Below the pieces are notes generated by a model. The model saw only the letters and a list, made by a program, of their open reading frames with translations. It searched no databases and was not told the DNA's origin. This document shows positions 1 to 8,191 of a stretch of DNA of 64,000 bases, piece after piece (within the stretch, counting starts at the first letter, position 1; each line of letters begins with the position of its first letter). The position numbers and the translations under genes were made by a program. Location: assembly GCF_024806835.1 (NCBI RefSeq), contig NZ_JANTYU010000002.1:310001-374000 (forward strand), in the 5' to 3' direction. The DNA is from Xanthomonas sp. 3793 (GTDB taxonomy: Bacteria; Pseudomonadota; Gammaproteobacteria; Xanthomonadales; Xanthomonadaceae).

Positions 1-281
1 TTGTCGCGGGTCTGCGAGGCGGCCAGCACGTACAGGTTGTCGAAGCGCTTGTCCTTGATCAGCGACTGCTTGAGCGTGGCTTCGCCGTGCACGACGTTGA
101 CGAAGTCGTACACCACGCGCCGCTCGCAGCCCATGATCAGGTCCAGGTTGCGCAGACCGACGTCGAAGTCGATGACGGCGACCTTCTTGCCGCGCCGCGC
201 CAGCCCGCAGGCCAGGCTCGCGCTGGTGGTGGTCTTGCCAACGCCGCCCTTGCCGGAGGTGACTACGATGATTTCAGCCAA
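1..281 (-). CDS. minD: Septum site-determining protein MinD, N-terminal part
   Basis: This is the first 93 residues of the membrane-associated ParA-family ATPase that activates MinC and helps restrict the Z-ring to midcell. The deviant Walker A motif GKGGVGKTT lies at about residues 10-18, followed by the conserved stretches FDVGLRNLD and GCERRVVYD typical of MinD. The start is a TTG (MAEIIVVTSG), chosen because it gives the standard MinD N-terminus. The gene runs off the left edge, so the C-terminal amphipathic helix and any following minE are not visible. It lies 36 bp downstream of minC on the same strand, in the usual minC-minD order. Confidence 0.95.
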   Translation of the reverse strand, partial: MAEIIVVTSGKGGVGKTTTSASLACGLARRGKKVAVIDFDVGLRNLDLIMGCERRVVYDFVNVVHGEATLKQSLIKDKRFDNLYVLAASQTRD

Positions 282-317
282 AGGATTTCTCCGAAATATT
301 TCTGTGGTTGGGCTGCG

Positions 318-1061
318 TCAATCCAGCGCAGCGATCTTGATCTGATCCTGCTCCAGCCAGACCTGGACGGCCTTGCCACGCAGGTCCATGGGAACATCGT
401 CCAGCACCTTGTAGTGGCCAGCGATGGCAACCAGTTCGGCGTGGAAGTCGCGGCAGAAGATGCGCGCGTCAGGGTTGCCCTGGGCGCCGGCCAACGCGCG
501 GCCACGCAGGGTACCGTAGATATGGATGCTGCCGTCGGCGATGACCTCCGCCCCGGCGCCGACCGTATTGAGTACGGTCAGGTCGCAGTTTTCCGCATAC
601 AGCTGCTGGCCCGAGCGCACCGCGTTGCGTTGCATGCGACCCGGCGCCGGGCGCGCGACCGGCGCTGCGGGTTCGGCGCGTGCCGGCGGCGGCGCAGGTG
701 GCGGGCTGACCGCAGTCGGTTCGTATTGCGCGCGGAACTTGGCCAGCAATGGCACGCCGAGCTGCTGGGAGAGCAGGTCGATCTCGCTGGTGCCGTAGGC
801 CAGCGCCACCGGCAGCACACCCGCAGCGCGCAGGCCATCCAGCAGCGCCTTGGCGGTGCTCACGTCCGGCACCTGCGACAGCCCGCCGAAATCCAGGATC
901 ACTGCCGCCCGCCCGAACAGCTTGGGCGCCCGGGTCACGCGCTCGCGCATTTCCTGCACCAGGCGCGGCACATCCAGGGTGCGCACGCGCAGGTTGGCGA
1001 TGCCCACCTGGCCGATCTTCAGTTCGCCGGCCTGTTCAAAATCCACATTCACACTCGACAC
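318..1061 (-). CDS. minC: Septum site-determining protein MinC
   Basis: MinC is the FtsZ polymerisation inhibitor, recruited to the membrane by MinD to block polar division. The 247-residue product has an N-terminal FtsZ-inhibiting domain (about 1-115), a proline/alanine-rich linker (SPPPAPPPARAEP and onward) and a C-terminal beta-helix domain with the glycine-rich motif DGSIHIYGTLRGRALAG, the MinD/dimer interface region. I chose the GTG at 1061 (product begins MSSVNVDFEQ). The frame stays open upstream, but that sequence is the end of the acetyltransferase gene, and the GTG product fits the family length. It starts two bases after the upstream stop, implying co-transcription. Confidence 0.94.
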   Translation of the reverse strand: MSSVNVDFEQAGELKIGQVGIANLRVRTLDVPRLVQEMRERVTRAPKLFGRAAVILDFGGLSQVPDVSTAKALLDGLRAAGVLPVALAYGTSEIDLLSQQLGVPLLAKFRAQYEPTAVSPPPAPPPARAEPAAPVARPAPGRMQRNAVRSGQQLYAENCDLTVLNTVGAGAEVIADGSIHIYGTLRGRALAGAQGNPDARIFCRDFHAELVAIAGHYKVLDDVPMDLRGKAVQVWLEQDQIKIAALD

Positions 1062-1063
1062 GC

Positions 1064-1663
1064 TCAGGCCCCCGTCGATGGATTGTCGGTGGCGGCGGCA
1101 TGCCGCGGCCGGCCGACCCACGGCAAGTGCTCGGGCAACTTGCCGCCATAGGTCTCCTTGACCCACGGATAGCTGCTCATGTCCTTCATCAGCATGCTCG
1201 CGCGCACCTCCACGTCGGGCATGGTGTTCTGGCCCACTTCGCGGAAGCCGAAGCTGCCATGGAACAGCAGCGCCGCATCGGCGCCATGGTCCAGGAACAC
1301 TTCGCAGGCCAGCTGCGGGTAGCGCAGCTCGGTGTAGCTCTGTACATCGGCATAGAACGCCCGCCCGACGCCGCCGCCGCGACGGCGGCTGGCGACCACG
1401 ATGCGGTCGATATAGAAAAATTCCGGGTGACGGTCCCGGAACCAGGCGAAATTGCTGCTGTCATGGGCACTGCCACTGCCGAACCCGACCAGGAAACCGG
1501 CCAGGTTGCCGTCGCGCTCGGCGACGCGGAAATATTCGGCATGCTCGTAGAAGCGTTGCAGCTTGTTTGAATCCAGCGGCAGGATCGCCAGTCCGGCATT
1601 GTTGTTCAGGGCCAGGACGGAATCGAGCTCGTGCTCGCGCACGTCGCGGATGACGATCGACAT
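1064..1663 (-). CDS. GNAT family N-acetyltransferase
   Basis: This is a 199-residue Gcn5-related acetyltransferase; its substrate cannot be read from the sequence. The acetyl-CoA binding region is visible as IDRIVVASRRRGGGVGRAF (about residues 89-107), with the R-x-x-G-x-G/A signature. A second conserved segment around FHGSFGFREVGQ matches the usual C-terminal strand of the fold. It immediately precedes minC with a two-base gap, so it is probably the first gene of a three-gene transcript with minC and minD. A functional link to division is not implied by this alone. The ATG at 1663 gives MSIVIRDVREHELDSVLALN. Confidence 0.88.
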   Translation of the reverse strand: MSIVIRDVREHELDSVLALNNNAGLAILPLDSNKLQRFYEHAEYFRVAERDGNLAGFLVGFGSGSAHDSSNFAWFRDRHPEFFYIDRIVVASRRRGGGVGRAFYADVQSYTELRYPQLACEVFLDHGADAALLFHGSFGFREVGQNTMPDVEVRASMLMKDMSSYPWVKETYGGKLPEHLPWVGRPRHAAATDNPSTGA

Positions 1664-1903
1664 TGGGACTCCGTGGGGTAACGCTCTCGACCCGAAATCG
1701 GATCTGCGTCGGATTATTGCATGCGTGGCCTGAAGCGGCGACCCGCCGCGTGACCACGGCGGGCAAGTCGCCTTCGCGCCAAGCGCGCCAAGGCGGCGCG
1801 CAGGCGCAAACCCGGCCTTGCCGGCAGGCGCGTGCAGGCGCACACGTGCATGCATGACTTCCGGCAAGAGGGCAACGCCGGCGCTTGGGCCTAAGATGCC
1901 AGC

Positions 1904-3097
1904 ATGTTGGGATACCTCAGTCATACGCGCGTCCTGCGCTTCGCCGGCCTGTTCACCTGGGCGATGATCGCCATGCCCTTGGTGTTCATCTACTGGGCGC
2001 CCGCCGAAGAGGGCGATCACCGCAGCGTGCTGGAGGCGGCCACGATGTCGGCGTTCTTCGTCGGCTTTGGGGGCAGCTATTTCTGGCTGACGCGCGGCTT
2101 GAGCAGCGGCGGCCATGCGCATTGGTACGACCGGCTGATCCTGCTGCTGCTCACGGTCTGCGCGCTGGCGGTCAGCTATCTCACCCGAACCGGCCTCGGC
2201 AGTATCTTGATGATGGTGGCTGCCGGGGTAATCCCCTGGCTGCTGCCGCTCCGTGTGGGCGTGGTGTGGCTGGTGCTGAGCCAGTTGGCGGTGCTGCCGG
2301 TCTACCATCTGCTGCTCGGGTTCCCGGTCTCCGGCGCCCTGATGCAGTCGCTGCTGTACGGCGGGTTTTCGATGTTCATCTTCGTCACCAGCCTGGTCGC
2401 CCGGCAACAGACCGAAGCACGCGAAGAACAGCGCCGGCTCAACGCCGAACTGCGCGCCACCCGCGCGCTCCTGGCCGAAAGCGCGCGTATCAACGAGCGC
2501 ACCCGCATCTCGCGCGAGCTGCACGATCTGCTCGGCCACCATCTCACCGCGCTCAGCCTCAACCTGGAGGTGGCCGGCCACATCACCGAAGGCCAGGCCC
2601 AGGAGCATGTGCGCCAGGCGCATACGCTGGCCAAGCTGCTGCTCACCGACGTGCGCGAGGCGGTCAGCCATTTGCGCGACAGCGGGGCTATCGATCTGGA
2701 GGCGGCGCTGCGCCCGCTGGTGACCCAGGTTCCCTCGCTGGACATCCACCTGGATATCGCCCAGCCGTTGACCCTGGACGACCCCGAGCGGGCGCATGTG
2801 CTGTTGCGCTGCACCCAGGAAATCATCACCAACGCGGTGCGCCACGCCGGCGCGCGCAATCTGTGGATTCAGGTGCGGCGCGACGCGGACACCGTGCTGA
2901 TCGACGCCCGCGACGACGGCCATGGCGCCGATGCGGTGGCGCCCGGCAACGGCCTGCGCGGCATGCGCGAGCGGCTCAGCCAGTATGGTGGGAAGCTGGA
3001 AATCCAAACCCGGCGCGGCGACGGCTTCGGCCTGCGCATCTGCGTTCCAGGCGCGCCGGCACTGATGCCTGCGGCCGTTACCCAAGGAGTGTTCTAG
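1904..3097 (+). CDS. Sensor histidine kinase, NarL/DesK type (HisKA_3)
   Basis: This is a 397-residue membrane histidine kinase. About five to six hydrophobic segments fill residues 12-165 with almost no periplasmic domain, suggesting it senses a membrane or intramembrane signal. A short coiled linker leads to the HisKA_3 motif RISRELHDLLGHHLTALSLN, with the probable phospho-accepting His207. The ATPase domain shows NAVRHA (N box), DDGHG and GNGLRGMRERL (G boxes). The architecture resembles DesK/LiaS-type kinases that pair with LuxR-type regulators, and such a regulator begins right after its stop codon. The stimulus is unknown. Confidence 0.92.
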   Translation: MLGYLSHTRVLRFAGLFTWAMIAMPLVFIYWAPAEEGDHRSVLEAATMSAFFVGFGGSYFWLTRGLSSGGHAHWYDRLILLLLTVCALAVSYLTRTGLGSILMMVAAGVIPWLLPLRVGVVWLVLSQLAVLPVYHLLLGFPVSGALMQSLLYGGFSMFIFVTSLVARQQTEAREEQRRLNAELRATRALLAESARINERTRISRELHDLLGHHLTALSLNLEVAGHITEGQAQEHVRQAHTLAKLLLTDVREAVSHLRDSGAIDLEAALRPLVTQVPSLDIHLDIAQPLTLDDPERAHVLLRCTQEIITNAVRHAGARNLWIQVRRDADTVLIDARDDGHGADAVAPGNGLRGMRERLSQYGGKLEIQTRRGDGFGLRICVPGAPALMPAAVTQGVF

Positions 3098-3739
3098 ATG
3101 ATCCGTGTCTGCCTGGTCGACGACCAAACCCTGGTGCGCCAGGGGATCCGCTCGCTGCTGGCGCTGGATAACGGCATCGAGGTGGTGGCCGAGGCCTCGG
3201 ACGGCAAGCAGGCGGTGGAGCAGATTCCGCAGATCCAGCCGGATGTGGTGCTGATGGACATGCGCATGCCGGTGATGTCCGGTCTGGAAGCCCTGCAGAT
3301 GCTGTCGCGCAACGGCACCCTGCCGCCGACCATCATCCTGACCACCTTCGACGACGACCAGCTGGTGCTGGCCGGGCTCAAGGCCGGCGCCAAGGGCTAC
3401 CTGCTCAAGGATGTCTCGCTGGAACAGCTGGTCGGCGCGATCCGCACCGTGGCCGACGGCGGCTCGCTGGTGCAGCCGGCGGTCACCCAGCGCCTGCTGT
3501 CGGGCCTGGAGCACATGCGTAACGAATTCGTCAGCCTGGACCGGCCCGATCCGCTGACCGATCGCGAGACCGAGATCCTGCGGCTGATGGCCAGCGGCTT
3601 CTCCAACAAGGAGATCGCCAATTCGCTGGGCGTGGCCGAGGGCACCATCAAGAATCATGTGTCCAACATCCTGTCCAAGCTCGGCGTGCGCGACCGTACC
3701 CGCGCGGTGCTGAAGGCGTTCGAGCTGCAGCTGGTCTGA
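3098..3739 (+). CDS. LuxR/NarL-family response regulator
   Basis: This 213-residue DNA-binding response regulator is the cognate partner of the upstream kinase (the stop and start codons abut). The receiver domain occupies residues 1-120, with the acidic pair DD at 8-9, phospho-acceptor Asp54 in VLMDMRMP, and a conserved Lys in YLLKDVS. The C-terminal helix-turn-helix is the LuxR/GerE type: LTDRETEILRLMASGFSNKE followed by GTIKNHVSNILSKLGVRDRT. Just past the stop codon, a second diverged copy of its last codons is found (3773-3800). Target promoters cannot be deduced here. Confidence 0.93.
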   Translation: MIRVCLVDDQTLVRQGIRSLLALDNGIEVVAEASDGKQAVEQIPQIQPDVVLMDMRMPVMSGLEALQMLSRNGTLPPTIILTTFDDDQLVLAGLKAGAKGYLLKDVSLEQLVGAIRTVADGGSLVQPAVTQRLLSGLEHMRNEFVSLDRPDPLTDRETEILRLMASGFSNKEIANSLGVAEGTIKNHVSNILSKLGVRDRTRAVLKAFELQLV

Positions 3740-3772
3740 TGGCAGGATGTCCCGCCCGGCGCAGCGCGCCGG

Positions 3773-3800
3773 GCGTTCGAGTTGCAATTGGTCTGACGGC
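3773..3800 (+). repeat. Diverged duplicate of the response regulator 3' end
   Basis: These 28 bp repeat 3716-3743 with four mismatches. Three of the four lie in codons and are synonymous (CTG to TTG, CAG to CAA, CTG to TTG), so both copies would read AFELQLV followed by a stop. The fourth follows the stop. The second copy lies 57 bp downstream and is not part of any recognisable gene. It belongs to the 419-bp gap 3740-4158, in which I see no other gene. Confidence 0.7.
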
Positions 3801-4158
3801 CGGGCCGTCGCAATGCGCTGACGTTCAAGGAGATTGCAGCCTGACGTGGCATCGCGGTCCTAGACCCCGGTGACGCGATTGCGCCGCGCCGGGCGCACGG
3901 CGATACGGCCGTTCGTACCTCTGACTGATGCGGCATCACACGCACGCAGCGCACGATGTGCATGATGACTGCGCGCGATCGGCGCAAACCCTTGCGCAGG
4001 CTGGGATTGCGCAGTTTCGCAACGGCGTTGCGCGCGCTGGATGACACCGCAAGACCGCGCTACCCGTCGCACAACTGAACATCTTTCTCGAAGCCTGCTA
4101 GGATGGTGGCTTCGCTTCACTCAACCCGGCCGTGGGATCGGCCCCGGAGACCTCCTGA

Positions 4159-5340
4159 ATGACCCGTATTATCGAGTTCCTGATCGCCTTGGGGATCGTG
4201 GCTGGCTTGTTTGTCGTGGTGGGCTTGGTGTTGCCCTCGGAGCGGCAGATGTCCGAGAGTGTTGAGACCAACCGCAGAATGACGATTGTTTACGACACCG
4301 TGAACAGCTTCCGTCGTTTCAAGGATTGGAACCCGCTTGTGCTGCGTGACCCGAAGATCCAGCTGAAGCTGGCCGGCCCGGAAGAGGGCAAGGGTGCACG
4401 CGTCGAATACAGCTCCACCGAGGGCTATATCGGCAACGGCAGCTGGGAAATCAAAAACACCGTCAAGAACGAGCGTGTTGAGATCGCGATCGAAGATCCC
4501 ACCAAGGGCTACGACAAGGTCACCAATTTCACCCTGGCTCCGACCGGCAAGAACAACAAGAACGTCAAGATCACCCAGGATTACAGCGTCAAGTACGGCT
4601 GGAACCTGTTCGGTCGTTATGCCGGCCTGTATGTCAGCCGCCACGTGGGCGACGACCTGAAGCTGGGTCTGTCGCGTCTGGCCACCGCACTGGCCACCGT
4701 GCCGAACTTCGACTACCGCGCGCAGCTGGACGGCAAGCCGGTGTTGAGCGATCTCAAGCTCGTCGATGTGCCGGCCGAGGACCTGTTGGTCGTCACCGCA
4801 GGCAACATCGATCGTGACAACGAGACGATCAAGAAGTCGATCAAGGACAACCAGGAGTGGATCAAGCGCGTGATGGACGCCAACGGCCTGGAAGCTGCTG
4901 GTCCGGTCCGGATCGTCACCACCGACTTTGCCACCGACAAGTACGCGTTCGACGTCGTGCAGCCAGTCCGCAAGCGTGCCGGTGGTGCGCCGAAGGCCGA
5001 TGCCAAGACCGACACCGCCAAGACCGATGCCAAGAAGGACGACGCCGCTGCTGCCGCGCCGGTCGACGCGACGCCGGTTGCCGCAACGGGTGAAGAGCTC
5101 AAGCTCAACATCCCGTCCGAAGCGCCGGTGAAGTACGAGCGCACCAAGGCGCACCGTTCGGCATTTGCAACCTACGCAGGTCACATGGCCGGCCTGGACG
5201 CGGTGCGTAGCTCGCTGCGTGCCTGGGCTGCCACCAGCGGCAACGACGTGACCGAGCGTCCGTACGAGTCGTGGAAGGGCGGCGTGGACAAGTCGTTTAC
5301 ACAGGACGGTACCTACGACGTCTACTGGGCCATCAAGTAA
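4159..5340 (+). CDS. Membrane-anchored SRPBCC / GyrI-like domain protein
   Basis: This is a 393-residue protein of unknown function. A single N-terminal transmembrane segment (about residues 5-27, LIALGIVAGLFVVVGLVLP) is followed by an SRPBCC (polyketide cyclase/START-like) domain at about 35-185, a fold that binds hydrophobic ligands. The C-terminal half (about 195-393) resembles GyrI-like ligand-binding domains. It is interrupted near residues 272-312 by an Ala/Lys/Asp/Thr-rich low-complexity stretch (KADAKTDTAKTDAKKDDAAA), probably a disordered loop. A strong terminator follows, so the gene is probably monocistronic. The topology suggests that the domains face the periplasm, but this is inferred. 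Confidence 0.8.
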   Translation: MTRIIEFLIALGIVAGLFVVVGLVLPSERQMSESVETNRRMTIVYDTVNSFRRFKDWNPLVLRDPKIQLKLAGPEEGKGARVEYSSTEGYIGNGSWEIKNTVKNERVEIAIEDPTKGYDKVTNFTLAPTGKNNKNVKITQDYSVKYGWNLFGRYAGLYVSRHVGDDLKLGLSRLATALATVPNFDYRAQLDGKPVLSDLKLVDVPAEDLLVVTAGNIDRDNETIKKSIKDNQEWIKRVMDANGLEAAGPVRIVTTDFATDKYAFDVVQPVRKRAGGAPKADAKTDTAKTDAKKDDAAAAAPVDATPVAATGEELKLNIPSEAPVKYERTKAHRSAFATYAGHMAGLDAVRSSLRAWAATSGNDVTERPYESWKGGVDKSFTQDGTYDVYWAIK

Positions 5341-5370
5341 TCGCTTTACTACGATGATGTGATCCAGACG

Positions 5371-5405
5371 AAAACGCGCCGCAGTCTTGCGGCGCGTTTT
5401 TTTTT
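5371..5405 (+). terminator. Rho-independent terminator of the SRPBCC gene
   Basis: A perfect GC-rich stem AACGCGCCGC/GCGGCGCGTT with a six-base loop is followed by an uninterrupted run of T residues. It begins 31 bp after the stop codon of the SRPBCC gene. Confidence 0.92.
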
Positions 5406-5435
5406 GCGCCACGGCGCTGCCAGGAAGTTGCCCGT

Positions 5436-5807
5436 ATGTCTTTGCTCGATCGTCGCAAGAAACATCCCTCGTTGCTGGCCTTTCTTGGCGGCTTGCTGGC
5501 CGCCGTCGCCGTGGGGTTGTCGGCCTATGCCTCGCATGGCGTAACCGACGCGCTGGTGCAGTCGCGGCTGCAACTGGCGTCGCTGTACGCATTCGGTCAT
5601 GGCGCCGTGCTGGTTGTGCTGGGTGCAACCGAGACACGTGCGTTCGGACGGGTCGGCTTGTACCTGTTGCTGCTCGGCACGTTGCTGTTTGCCGGCAGCC
5701 TGGTCGGTGGTGCCTTGCTGCACTGGCCGACCGGCCTGGCACCGATCGGCGGCATCAGTCTGATGCTTGGCTGGGTGGTGCTGGCGATCGGCGCGTTGCG
5801 GCGCTGA
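5436..5807 (+). CDS. DUF423 family inner-membrane protein
   Basis: This is a 123-residue integral membrane protein of the DUF423 (YgdD-like) family; no biochemical role is established for the family. Four hydrophobic helices are visible. The family features are the AxGLSAYASHGV-like segment near residues 25-40 and the C-terminal GGISLMLGWVVLAIGAL. The stop codon is one base before the ATG of the downstream glycosylase, so the two are probably translated from one message, but I see no functional reason for the pairing. Confidence 0.88.
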   Translation: MSLLDRRKKHPSLLAFLGGLLAAVAVGLSAYASHGVTDALVQSRLQLASLYAFGHGAVLVVLGATETRAFGRVGLYLLLLGTLLFAGSLVGGALLHWPTGLAPIGGISLMLGWVVLAIGALRR

Positions 5808-5808
5808 G

Positions 5809-6483
5809 ATGCCACGTCATGTCCGCGGATTCGATGTGGAGGCGGCGTTCGCGCAGTTGAGCCGGCGCGACCGCGTGCTGGGCGCGTGGATGAAGCGTAT
5901 CGGTCCCATCGCGCCGCAGCCGGGCTGGCGCAAACCGTTCGACCCGGTAGACGCATTGGCGCGTGCCATCCTGTTCCAGCAACTGAGCGGCAAGGCCGCG
6001 TCCACGATCGTGGCGCGGGTAGAGGCGGCGATCGGATCGAACCGGCTGCACGCCGACACCCTGGGGCGCGTGGACGATGCCGGCTTGCGTGCCTGCGGTG
6101 TGTCCGGCAACAAGGCGCTGGCACTGCGCGATCTTGCCCGGCGCGAAGCGTTGGGTGAAATCCCCTCGCTGCGCAAACTCGCCTTCATGGAAGACGATGC
6201 GATCGTCGAAGCGCTGGTACCGGTACGCGGCATCGGCCGCTGGACGGTGGAAATGATGCTGATGTTCCGCCTGGGCCGCCCGGACCTGCTGCCCATCGAC
6301 GACCTGGGCGTGCGCAAGGGCGCCCAGCGCGTGGACAAACAGGAGCATATGCCCACGCCTAGGGAGCTTGCCGAGCGCGGGCAACGGTGGGGCCCGTACC
6401 GCACCTACGCCGCGTTTTATCTGTGGAAGATCGCCGACTTCAGCGTTGCGACCAAAGTGCCGACCCCGCGCTCGCAGGAGTAG
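5809..6483 (+). CDS. DNA-3-methyladenine glycosylase II (AlkA-like, HhH-GPD)
   Basis: This 224-residue base-excision repair enzyme is predicted to remove alkylated purines from DNA. The helix-hairpin-helix is seen as VPVRGIGRWTVEMMLMF. It is followed by LLPIDDLGVRKGA, where the Asp pair at residues 164-165 includes the expected catalytic aspartate of the HhH-GPD superfamily. The early motif AILFQQLSGKAA matches the AlkA-type ILxQQ(I/L)S signature. It is shorter than E. coli AlkA (282 aa) because it lacks the N-terminal TBP-like domain, resembling the single-domain class. The ATG at 5809 was chosen because the DUF423 gene ends at 5807. Confidence 0.9.
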   Translation: MPRHVRGFDVEAAFAQLSRRDRVLGAWMKRIGPIAPQPGWRKPFDPVDALARAILFQQLSGKAASTIVARVEAAIGSNRLHADTLGRVDDAGLRACGVSGNKALALRDLARREALGEIPSLRKLAFMEDDAIVEALVPVRGIGRWTVEMMLMFRLGRPDLLPIDDLGVRKGAQRVDKQEHMPTPRELAERGQRWGPYRTYAAFYLWKIADFSVATKVPTPRSQE

Positions 6484-6589
6484 GTGCACCGGGTGGATGT
6501 ACAGGCGCGCACGCCGGCGCGAGCGGGCCGGGCGTTATCAGTTGTCAGGGGTGTCCCGGGCACCGGCAATGGCCGGTTCCCGGCGTTGC

Positions 6590-8023
6590 TCAGCTAGGCA
6601 GGTACTTGTCCCACAAGTGGTTGCGGAAGCGACGCCCGGGATCGATGTTACTTTTGAGGCTCGCAAAAGACCCGGCTTCCGGGTAAGCGGCGTCAAATTG
6701 CTGCTGGCTGGCATGCAACCGGTAGGGTAGGTAGTAGCGGCCGCCATGCGCCAGCGCCGCATCGATCAACTGCCGGGTCCAGGCCACCGTTGCCTTGTCA
6801 GGCGAGCTGCCGCTGCGCTGCTTGTAATAAAGCACGAAGGAAAACACCGGCTGCGGTGCCCAGCGCAACAGCGACACCGTATCGGCAGGCGAGTGGCGGA
6901 TCGAGATATTGAGTGCGTTGACATCGTGGCGGCGCAGGATTGCGGCCATTTCGCGCGCGAATGCGGTAAATGCAGGCACCGGAACGAAGTATTCCTGCAG
7001 CAGATAGGTGGACATGCGCCGCGTGCGCGGTTCCAGCGAGCGTGCATCCAGGCTGGCCTGGCAATTGCGACGCATCACCGCCGGCGTCTGCAACAGCGGC
7101 GCGGTCTGATAGCGCTCGCGCAGCGACTTGCCCAGCGGCAGTTCCGATGCCGCCCAGATCAGATTCTGTTCGCGGGAGTAGTCCAGGTCGCGCGGAATCA
7201 GGCGCCTGGCATCGGTTGGCGGGGCATCGCTGCTGACCCAGGTCACCGCCAAGGGGCGATCAAAGTGCGGCGGCGTCAGGTCGGCATTGTGCATCACCGC
7301 CAGTGGGTCGGCGGCGATGCGGTCGGCGAAAAAGGCGGGGTAATCGTCCAGCGCCACTGGTTCCACCCGTCGCTCCAGCATGTCGTTGAGTGTCAGCGAC
7401 AACTCCACTTCGGTGACCACGCCGAGCCCGCCGTAGCCTCCAATGACAGCGGCGAACAGCGCCGGAGTGCGCGTGCGGTCGAGTTCGTGTATGTGGCCTC
7501 CTGCGTCCACCAGCTGCAAGGCATGCACCGTGTGCGCAATCGGCCCGGCATGCAGGTAGCGGCCATGGCAATTGACCCCGATCGAGCCACCGACGCTGAA
7601 ATTGCTGTAGCTCTGCATCACCGCGACCGCCAGGTCATGTGGATCGATCAGCTCCTGCACGTCGCGCCAACGCATGCCGCTACGCACGCGGATGCGTCGG
7701 GCAGCGACATCCAGGTGCACCAGGCCGACCAGCTCGCGCAGGTCCAGATGCAGCGAAGAGGGCGAAGAGATTTGCCCTCCCATGCTGTAGCGCGCGCCGC
7801 CGATGGATACCGTGCCGGTACTGCCCTGTAGCAGGCTGACCACCTCGTCCACGCTGCGCGGCCGCGCGATGCGTGCCACCGTGGTGCGATCGATGCCGGC
7901 AATATCGGTGACCTGCAGCGATGTGTCGGAGCGCTTGCCGCATCCGGGCGTGGTCAATGCAACGCCGGCACCCAGGAGTACGGCGGTGGCAGTGCGGCGC
8001 TGTCTATCGATGTGCTCGTCCAT
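6590..8023 (-). CDS. Secreted FAD-linked oxidase (aldonolactone oxidase-like)
   Basis: This is a 477-residue flavoprotein of the PCMH/D-arabinono-1,4-lactone oxidase superfamily. The N-terminus has RQRR followed by a hydrophobic stretch ending in TTPGC, compatible with a Tat-type or lipoprotein signal. That would place the enzyme in the periplasm, anchored to a membrane. The FAD-binding region shows RPRSVDEVVSLL and SIGGARYSMGGQ, then SNFSVGGSIGVNCHGR. The C-terminal substrate domain ends in DPGRRFRNHLWDKYL, typical of ALO-type oxidases. The substrate is unknown. It lies 168 bp downstream of the VanY-like gene on the same strand and may be separately transcribed. Confidence 0.85.
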   Translation of the reverse strand: MDEHIDRQRRTATAVLLGAGVALTTPGCGKRSDTSLQVTDIAGIDRTTVARIARPRSVDEVVSLLQGSTGTVSIGGARYSMGGQISSPSSLHLDLRELVGLVHLDVAARRIRVRSGMRWRDVQELIDPHDLAVAVMQSYSNFSVGGSIGVNCHGRYLHAGPIAHTVHALQLVDAGGHIHELDRTRTPALFAAVIGGYGGLGVVTEVELSLTLNDMLERRVEPVALDDYPAFFADRIAADPLAVMHNADLTPPHFDRPLAVTWVSSDAPPTDARRLIPRDLDYSREQNLIWAASELPLGKSLRERYQTAPLLQTPAVMRRNCQASLDARSLEPRTRRMSTYLLQEYFVPVPAFTAFAREMAAILRRHDVNALNISIRHSPADTVSLLRWAPQPVFSFVLYYKQRSGSSPDKATVAWTRQLIDAALAHGGRYYLPYRLHASQQQFDAAYPEAGSFASLKSNIDPGRRFRNHLWDKYLPS

Positions 8024-8191
8024 AAGCGGATGTTTCCAGCAGGGTTGGGAATCAGGTGACGGCCGGCGGCGGCCTGTCGAGTGGTGCGTCGGACCACGGC
8101 CAGAGGATTTGCAGGCAATGGAGGTGATGGCGATGCAGCGCGCGCTCACGCGTTGGAGCTGTCGTCGCGATGACACAGAGTGCGGCAGGCT

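Noticed and set aside
1064-3787. A 907-codon minus-strand open frame spanning the acetyltransferase and the two-component genes
   Set aside because: Only its last 199 codons are the GNAT gene. The rest is the antisense of the kinase and response regulator, which have clear domains on the plus strand.
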